Part shown: one piece after another, positions 15,414 through 19,605 of the stretch
Layout: every line of letters starts with the position of its first letter
Position numbering within the stretch: position 1 is the stretch's first letter
Assembly (NCBI GenBank): GCA_023380955.1
Contig: JAMCTB010000101.1
Span: forward strand, 1 to 19,605
DNA from: Chloroflexota bacterium
Lineage (GTDB): Bacteria; Chloroflexota; UBA6077
Length of the DNA: 19,605 nucleotides
Direction: 5' to 3'
Translations under genes and position numbers: made by a program
Notes under the pieces: model-generated
Database searches by the model: none
What the model was told of the DNA's origin: nothing
What the model saw: only the letters and a program-made list of their open reading frames with translations

Positions 15414-15963
15414 GATGAGGATCGCCGGCTTCGGCGGGCAGGGGGTGATTCTCTCGGGGCTGATCCTGTCGGTGGCCGCGGGGATCCACGAGGGCAAGGA
15501 GGTGGCTCAGACCCAGAGCTACGGCCCCGAGTCCCGGGGAGGGGCCTGTCGGGCCGAGGTGGTCATCAGCGACGAGGAGATCGACTACATCAAGCCGATG
15601 GACCCCGACGTGCTGGTGGCCATGTCCCAGCCCGCCCTGGACCGCTACATCAACGAGGTCGACCGGAAGAGGGCGGCGGTGCTGGTGGATAGCAGCCTGG
15701 TGGCCAGTATCCCCTCGGGGATAGCTCACCTCTACGCGCTGCCCCTGACCGACATCGCCGAGTTTCGGCTGGGCAAGAAGATCGTGGCCAACATGGTGAT
15801 GCTGGGTGCTCTCTCCGCCATCACAGCTCTGGTGAGCTACGAGGCGCTGGTGGGGGCGGTGAAGGGGACGGTTCCCAAGAAGACGGTGGAGCTGAACCTG
15901 GCCGCCCTGAAGGAGGGCTTCCAGGAGGGAGCGAAGCTGGTAGCCGGGGGCCCCACGAACTGA
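15403..15963 (+). CDS. korC: 2-oxoacid:ferredoxin oxidoreductase, gamma subunit (first complex)
   Basis: This is a 186-residue gamma subunit (domain III type). MRIAGFGGQGVILSG at the N-terminus and TQSYGPESRGGACRAEVVIS are the family signatures, contributing to CoA binding and assembly. GTG 15403, 5 nt after GGAGGG, overlaps the delta gene by 11 nt and is preferred. ATG 15415, one base after the delta stop, is the alternative. It is the last gene of this operon and a stem-loop follows after 9 nt. Confidence 0.92.
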   Translation: MRSEMRIAGFGGQGVILSGLILSVAAGIHEGKEVAQTQSYGPESRGGACRAEVVISDEEIDYIKPMDPDVLVAMSQPALDRYINEVDRKRAAVLVDSSLVASIPSGIAHLYALPLTDIAEFRLGKKIVANMVMLGALSAITALVSYEALVGAVKGTVPKKTVELNLAALKEGFQEGAKLVAGGPTN

Positions 15964-15972
15964 TGTCGATGA

Positions 15973-15995
15973 GGGCGGGTTGTCTCAACCCGCCC
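15973..15995 (+). terminator. Stem-loop at the end of the first oxidoreductase operon
   Basis: GGGCGGGTT (15973-15981), loop GTCTC and AACCCGCCC (15987-15995) form a perfect 9-bp stem just after the korC stop. No T-run follows, so intrinsic termination would be inefficient. It may instead protect the 3' end or be a dispersed palindrome: a related GGTGGGTTGC...GCAACCACC pair lies at 16164-16183. Confidence 0.5.
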
Positions 15996-16031
15996 GACTC
16001 GACTCTACTACGCCGCCACACAGATCGTGAC

Positions 16032-16121
16032 AGGTGTCATCCTGAGCGATTAGGTGTCATCCTGAGCGCCAGCGAAGGATCTCCAGTGACGAGGAGATGC
16101 TTCGCTGCGCTCAGCATGACA
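16032..16121. repeat. REP-like dispersed palindromic element with a duplicated arm
   Basis: AGGTGTCATCCTGAGCG is repeated directly at 16032-16048 and 16052-16068. The second copy starts a 30-base arm (16055-16084) that pairs with 16093-16121 with only two mismatches and one bulged base. The loop is 8 nt. Together with the single arm at 6696-6725 this marks a repeat family. No transposase is nearby, and the fold is long enough to form a very stable RNA hairpin. Confidence 0.75.
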
Positions 16122-16197
16122 GGGCGTATCACCTTCATCGTGTCAAAGCACTAGCCTCATTGAGGTGGGTTGCCGCAACCACCCCCCACTTTCCCTG

Positions 16198-16226
16198 TTG
16201 ACACGCCCCGTAGACCGTTATAGGAT
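16198..16226 (+). promoter_or_regulatory. sigma70-like promoter for the second GntR-oxidoreductase unit
   Basis: TTGACA (16198-16203, perfect) and TAGGAT (16221-16226, 4/6) are separated by 17 bases. Transcription would begin near 16233, at the left arm of the inverted repeat that follows. The leader is about 90 nt. Confidence 0.6.
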
Positions 16227-16232
16227 ACGCCC

Positions 16233-16259
16233 CGCACCAAATATATGAGATATGGTGCG
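16233..16259. promoter_or_regulatory. Inverted repeat at the transcription start: operator candidate
   Basis: CGCACCA (16233-16239) and TGGTGCG (16253-16259) are perfect 7-bp arms around an AT-rich 13-base centre that is partly symmetric. It lies directly after the -10 hexamer, the same arrangement as at 6772-6796. The following GntR gene probably acts on it (inference). Confidence 0.55.
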
Positions 16260-16321
16260 CGGCACATGGAGTATCTGGTGTCGATCGCACCGACGCTAGC
16301 TTCACCTTCAGAGGCGTTCCC

Positions 16322-17020
16322 ATGGCGAATTCCGCTCCGCTCGTCAACTACCCCGACCTGGGCGAGAAGGTCTACGAGGCCATCCGGGATCAGATCGTCA
16401 CCTGCGAACTTGCCCCAGGCAGCCCGCTCCCGGTGGTGGAGCTGGCCCGCCAGTTCGGGGTGAGCCTGACGCCCGTTCGGGATGCCCTCAACCGGCTGGC
16501 AGCCGAGGGGCTGGTGGAAGACGTGCCCCGCAAGGGCTACTTCGTGGCCAGGCTGGACCACGAGGAGATCGTCGACCTGCTGGACGCTCGCCGTCTGATC
16601 GAGCTGGCGGCGGTGGAGCAGGGCATCGAGCTGGCCGAGCCCGACCAGATGGACGAGATGCGGCTGCTGCTGGAGGAGATGGCCCCGCTCTTCGACGAGG
16701 AAGGGCACTGTCTCGACTACGCCGAGTTCAGCAGGCTGGACTCCCAGTTCCACCTCCTGGTGGTTGCCACCGCCAAGAACCGGCACCTCCTCCAGATCTA
16801 TCGCGGCCTCAGCGTTCACCTGCACATCTTTCGGACCAATCTCGCCGCCCAGGGGGGCTACCGCCGCCGGCTTGCCAGCGTCCGCGAGCATCGGGCTATC
16901 CTGAGGGCCTTCGAGTCTCGGGATCTGCCGGACGTGAAGGCCGCGCTCTCGGCACACGTTCGAGGGGTGATGGCGGAGTTCGCCCTGGACAGGCTGGGGG
17001 CGACCCCGGAGGAATCGTAG
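16322..17020 (+). CDS. GntR family regulator with metal-type FCD domain
   Basis: This is a 232-residue regulator. The winged helix-turn-helix covers LARQFGVSLTPVRDALNRLAAEGLVE (41-66), ending in a RKGYFV wing. The FCD domain carries the full set of metal ligands: D140 and H144 (LDSQFH), H190 (REHRAIL) and H212 (SAHVRGV). It therefore probably senses a carboxylic acid bound through a metal. The ATG follows TTCC with no strong ribosome site, so expression may be low. It precedes the second oxidoreductase by 151 nt and is likely its regulator. It differs from the first GntR protein, which lacks the later His ligands. Confidence 0.9.
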   Translation: MANSAPLVNYPDLGEKVYEAIRDQIVTCELAPGSPLPVVELARQFGVSLTPVRDALNRLAAEGLVEDVPRKGYFVARLDHEEIVDLLDARRLIELAAVEQGIELAEPDQMDEMRLLLEEMAPLFDEEGHCLDYAEFSRLDSQFHLLVVATAKNRHLLQIYRGLSVHLHIFRTNLAAQGGYRRRLASVREHRAILRAFESRDLPDVKAALSAHVRGVMAEFALDRLGATPEES

Positions 17021-17041
17021 CTCGCTCGCGCGTCCCAGCGT

Positions 17042-17074
17042 CGCCCCCTCGCCCGGGAGGGTCAGGGGGTGGCG
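17042..17074 (+). repeat. GC-rich imperfect hairpin between the GntR gene and korD
   Basis: CGCCCCCT (17042-17049) can pair with AGGGGGTGGCG (17064-17074) with a small bulge, enclosing CGCCCGGGAGGGTC. No T-run follows. It could attenuate transcription between regulator and enzyme genes or be another dispersed element. No separate promoter is clear in 17021-17171. Confidence 0.4.
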
Positions 17075-17171
17075 CATCTTAGAGCAATCGGCACTGCGGG
17101 GAACCCTTCGGGTGCAAGGGGGCTCTCCGCGGTGGGTTCTGGTCGTCATTGCTGTAGTGAGGAGGAACGAG

Positions 17172-17426
17172 GTGGCTCCAAAGGTCAAGACCGGGTACAG
17201 GATCACGGTCAACCACAACTACTGCACGGGCTGCGGTAACTGCGTCGAGTACTGCCCCATGCACGTGCTGGAGAAGGACAGCAAGCTTAACAAGCGCGGT
17301 GTGTACGCTCCCGTGACGGTGGCCCTGGACAAGTGCACGGGCTGCAAGCTGTGCGAGATGTACTGCGGCAACTTCTCCATCGCCGTGGGCGCCAAGTCTA
17401 ACGCAGACGAGGAAGGGACGGTCTAA
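17172..17426 (+). CDS. korD: 2-oxoacid:ferredoxin oxidoreductase, delta (ferredoxin-like) subunit (second complex)
   Basis: This 84-residue protein has two [4Fe-4S] motifs. The first is C18-x2-C21-x2-C24-x3-C28-P. The second is C55-x2-C58-x2-C61-x3-C65, followed by Gly instead of the usual Pro. AGGAGG (17160-17165) lies 6 nt before GTG 17172, fixing the start and excluding the in-frame upstream extension. It overlaps the alpha gene by one base (TAATG). As first gene of the complex it shows a different order from the operon at 13197. Confidence 0.92.
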   Translation: MAPKVKTGYRITVNHNYCTGCGNCVEYCPMHVLEKDSKLNKRGVYAPVTVALDKCTGCKLCEMYCGNFSIAVGAKSNADEEGTV

Positions 17427-18574
17427 TGGGGAATCCTAGACTTCTGACAGGCATTCACCTGATGCAGGGCCAGCAGGCCTGCGCCGAGGGCGCCCTAGCG
17501 GCGGGCTGCAACCTCTTTGCTGGCTACCCCATCAGCCCTGCCACGGAGATCGCTGAAGCCATGGCCCGACGGCTGCCCCAGGCAGGTGGCATATACCTGC
17601 AGGGTGCCGACGAGCTCGACTCGCTGACCATCGTCATCGGTTCGGTCTGGGGCGGCTACAAGTCGATGACCGCCACCTCCGGCAACGGCATCTGCCTGAT
17701 GCAGGAGAACATCGGCTACGCGGCCATGACCGAGACCCCCTGCGTAATCGTGGACATGATGAGGGCGGGACCCGGCACCGGCATCGCCACCAAGAGCGCC
17801 CAGGGTGACATCTACCAGGTCCGCTACGGCAGCAACGGCGACTACTCCATCATCGCCCTGGCCCCCGAGTCCCCCCAGGAGATGTTCGACCTCACCGTGG
17901 AGGCCTTCAACCTCTCCGAGCAGTACCGGGTGCCGGCCTTCATCCTGGGCGACGAGATCCTCTCCAACCTGCGCGAGCGGGTGGTGATCCCCTCCGAAGT
18001 GAAGGTGACCCCGAGGCGCAAGCCCACCGAGAAGCCGGGCGAAGGGTACAAGACCTGGGCGGTGCCCGAGGGCCAATGGGTGCCCCCGATGCCCGCCTTC
18101 GGCGAAGGCTACCACATGGCCGTGTCCAGCTTCGCCCGCACCGCCGACGGCGCCCCCTCCCAGGCCTACGACGTCCAGAAGGAGATGGTGGGCCGGCTGT
18201 GGAACAAGGTGGAGGCCAACGCCGACAAGCTGACCAGGGTCGAGGACGGCTTCGTGGAGGACGCGGAGGTGCTGGTGGTCGGCTTCGGCTCGGTGGCCCG
18301 CTCCGTTAAGGCCGCCGTGCGGCAGGCCAGGGCCAACGGGCTCAAGGTCGGCTTCAGCCGCCTGATCGGCATCTGGCCCTTCCCGGATCAGTACGTCGCG
18401 CGGGTCGGCAAGAACGTCAAGAAGGTCGTCGTCGCCGAGATGAACATGGGCAGGGTTTCTCGCGAGGTCCAGCGCTGCCTCGGCAGGGATACCGAGGTGA
18501 TCCTGTCCTCCAAGCCCGGGGTTGCCATGCATACGCCGGTGGAGATCCTGGACCAGATAAGGAAGGTGATGTAA
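17426..18574 (+). CDS. korA: 2-oxoacid:ferredoxin oxidoreductase, alpha subunit (second complex)
   Basis: This 382-residue alpha subunit has the same domain layout as the copy at 13197 but with altered site motifs: YPISP (34-38) for YPITP, LQGADE (58-63; the thiamine-contacting Glu is kept as E63), TSGNG (84-88) for TSGPG, and RAGPGTGIATKS (113-124) for RGGPSTGMPTSP. These positions line the 2-oxoacid pocket in the family, so a different substrate is likely (inference). The linker between domains is also longer and unlike the first copy (GEGYKTWAVPEGQWVPP). It is directly coupled to the delta gene upstream and the beta gene downstream. Confidence 0.92.
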   Translation: MGNPRLLTGIHLMQGQQACAEGALAAGCNLFAGYPISPATEIAEAMARRLPQAGGIYLQGADELDSLTIVIGSVWGGYKSMTATSGNGICLMQENIGYAAMTETPCVIVDMMRAGPGTGIATKSAQGDIYQVRYGSNGDYSIIALAPESPQEMFDLTVEAFNLSEQYRVPAFILGDEILSNLRERVVIPSEVKVTPRRKPTEKPGEGYKTWAVPEGQWVPPMPAFGEGYHMAVSSFARTADGAPSQAYDVQKEMVGRLWNKVEANADKLTRVEDGFVEDAEVLVVGFGSVARSVKAAVRQARANGLKVGFSRLIGIWPFPDQYVARVGKNVKKVVVAEMNMGRVSREVQRCLGRDTEVILSSKPGVAMHTPVEILDQIRKVM

Positions 18575-19450
18575 GTGGCAGAGGCTCCTGTGATCAAGAC
18601 GGAAGAAGCCGAGGTGCTGGAGCATCCGGCCATAAAGTACTTTCGTTTCGGCGCTCCGGGCAACCCTCACATCTGGTGCGAGGGCTGCGGCATAGGGCAG
18701 ATCTGGTACTACACCGCCATCGCCATCGACGAGCTGGGGCTGGATCCCAACTCTGTCGTGTGGGTGGGGGGCAGCGGCTGCACCGGCCGGATGTGCACCT
18801 ACTGGAAGTACGACTACATGCACACCCTCCACGGCCGGCCCCTGGGCTTCGCCACCGGCATCAAGCTGGCGAACCCGGACCTGAACGTCATCTGCCACAT
18901 GGGCGACGGCGAGACCTCGGCCATCGGCGGCAACCACCTGATCCAGACGGCCCGCCGGAACGCCAACGTGACGGCCATCTGCGTGAACAACTACACCTAC
19001 GGCATGACGGGCGGCCAGTACTCGCCCACCACCCCCATCGGCTCCCTCTCCGCCACCTCCCGCTACGGCCTGGTGGAGGACGGCTTCGATCTGTGCGAGC
19101 TGGTGACGGCGGCGGGCGCCACCTACGTGGCCCGCTCCACCACCACCAACCCGAGACCCAGCATCAACTTCATCAAGAAGGCGATCCAGAAGAAGGGCTT
19201 CTCCTTCGTCGAGATCATCTCCCAGTGCCCGACCTTCTACGGCCGCAGCAACAAGCTGGGCGACAACAGCATCGAGATGATGGACTGGATGAAGAAGACC
19301 TACGTCCGTAAAGAGCAATTCGACAAGATGAGCGCCGAGGAGCGGCAGGGCAAGAAGCCGTGGGGCGAGTTCGTGGACACCGAGCGGCCCGAGGTGGTGA
19401 GCGCCCTGCACCAGTTGGCCAAGACCCAGCGGGAGGCGTACCGTGGCTAG
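18575..19450 (+). CDS. korB: 2-oxoacid:ferredoxin oxidoreductase, beta subunit (second complex)
   Basis: This 291-residue thiamine- and cluster-binding subunit keeps cluster ligands C35-x2-C38, C69 (or C74) and C218. The thiamine motif is GDGE (110-113), where the first complex has GDGD, followed by NN (138-139) and YGMTGGQ. An N-terminal extension of about 16 residues distinguishes it from the first copy. The GTG start abuts the alpha stop with no gap, and GGAAGG lies 8 nt upstream. Confidence 0.92.
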   Translation: MAEAPVIKTEEAEVLEHPAIKYFRFGAPGNPHIWCEGCGIGQIWYYTAIAIDELGLDPNSVVWVGGSGCTGRMCTYWKYDYMHTLHGRPLGFATGIKLANPDLNVICHMGDGETSAIGGNHLIQTARRNANVTAICVNNYTYGMTGGQYSPTTPIGSLSATSRYGLVEDGFDLCELVTAAGATYVARSTTTNPRPSINFIKKAIQKKGFSFVEIISQCPTFYGRSNKLGDNSIEMMDWMKKTYVRKEQFDKMSAEERQGKKPWGEFVDTERPEVVSALHQLAKTQREAYRG

Positions 19451-19605
19451 CAGAAGAGAGGTCCGAATCAGCGGTTTTGGCGGCCAGGGCATCGTGCTGG
19501 CCGGGGTGATCCTGGCCAGGGCCGCCGCCATCTACAATAACGCCGAGGCTACCCAGACCAATTCCCACGGCGCCGAGTCCCGAGGTGGCGCCTGCGTTTC
19601 CGACG
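19443..19605 (+). CDS. korC: 2-oxoacid:ferredoxin oxidoreductase, gamma subunit (second complex), cut by window end
   Basis: The first 54 codons of a gamma subunit are present. VRISGFGGQGIVLAGVIL and TNSHGAESRGGACVSD match the signatures of the complete copy at 15403. The GTG start overlaps the beta stop by 8 nt. The frame is open to the last base, so the gene continues beyond the window. Confidence 0.88.
   Translation, partial: MASRREVRISGFGGQGIVLAGVILARAAAIYNNAEATQTNSHGAESRGGACVSD

Noticed and set aside
17426..17611. Loss of the catalytic Glu in the second alpha subunit (MEDE replaced by GADE)
   Set aside because: Aligned from the following GA/GS motif, the thiamine-contacting Glu is the second Glu, which is kept (E63). 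Only the first is changed.
17495..19531. 678-codon reverse-strand frame over the second oxidoreductase genes
   Set aside because: Antisense shadow of three well-supported subunit genes. It has no family motifs and its length comes from high GC.

Overview
This is a GC-rich, gene-dense window with all genes on the + strand. The two solute-binding lipoproteins carry a twin-arginine signal, a lipobox Cys and a long Ala/Pro-rich linker. That style, together with two ferredoxin-dependent 2-oxoacid oxidoreductases and an expansion of URO-D-superfamily proteins, suggests an anaerobic or facultative member of the Chloroflexota. This assignment is an inference from style, not from a marker gene. No rRNA, tRNA, CRISPR array, transposase or integrase was seen.

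Layout. (1) 1-1375: a URO-D-superfamily gene behind its own sigma70-like promoter, with a 14-bp tandem repeat just upstream of the -35. (2) 1376-6684: a ~510-nt leader with a promoter, then an ABC importer unit (Tat/lipoprotein binding protein, two permeases, no ATPase genes), a short apparent 3' remnant of a URO-D-like gene, and a URO-D gene broken by one in-frame TGA. (3) 6685-13080: a promoter and a perfect palindrome, then one apparent operon: GntR regulator, divergent URO-D-like protein, TRAP transporter (P, Q, M subunits) and a URO-D/MtaA-type protein. (4) 13081-15963: a four-subunit 2-oxoacid:ferredoxin oxidoreductase in the order alpha-beta-delta-gamma. (5) 15964-16321: a repeat-rich spacer with a promoter and operator candidate. 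(6) 16322-19605: a second GntR regulator and a second four-subunit oxidoreductase in the order delta-alpha-beta-gamma, whose gamma gene runs off the window.

How the parts may work together (inference). Two importers for small organic solutes sit among several URO-D-superfamily proteins. Relatives of these (MtaA, MtbA, CmuA) move methyl groups to or from corrinoids. Two enzymes that oxidise 2-oxoacids to acyl-CoA with ferredoxin follow. A catabolic island for methylated or carboxylated small molecules would explain the set. However, no corrinoid protein, corrinoid-activating protein or substrate:corrinoid methyltransferase is present, so the pathway is incomplete here and the substrate is unknown.

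Most notable details: three different residue patterns at the presumed metal site of the URO-D paralogues; a decayed stretch between the ABC permeases and the first GntR gene; stem-loops directly after both binding-protein genes; a promoter followed at once by an inverted repeat ahead of both GntR genes; and altered substrate-site motifs in the second oxidoreductase.
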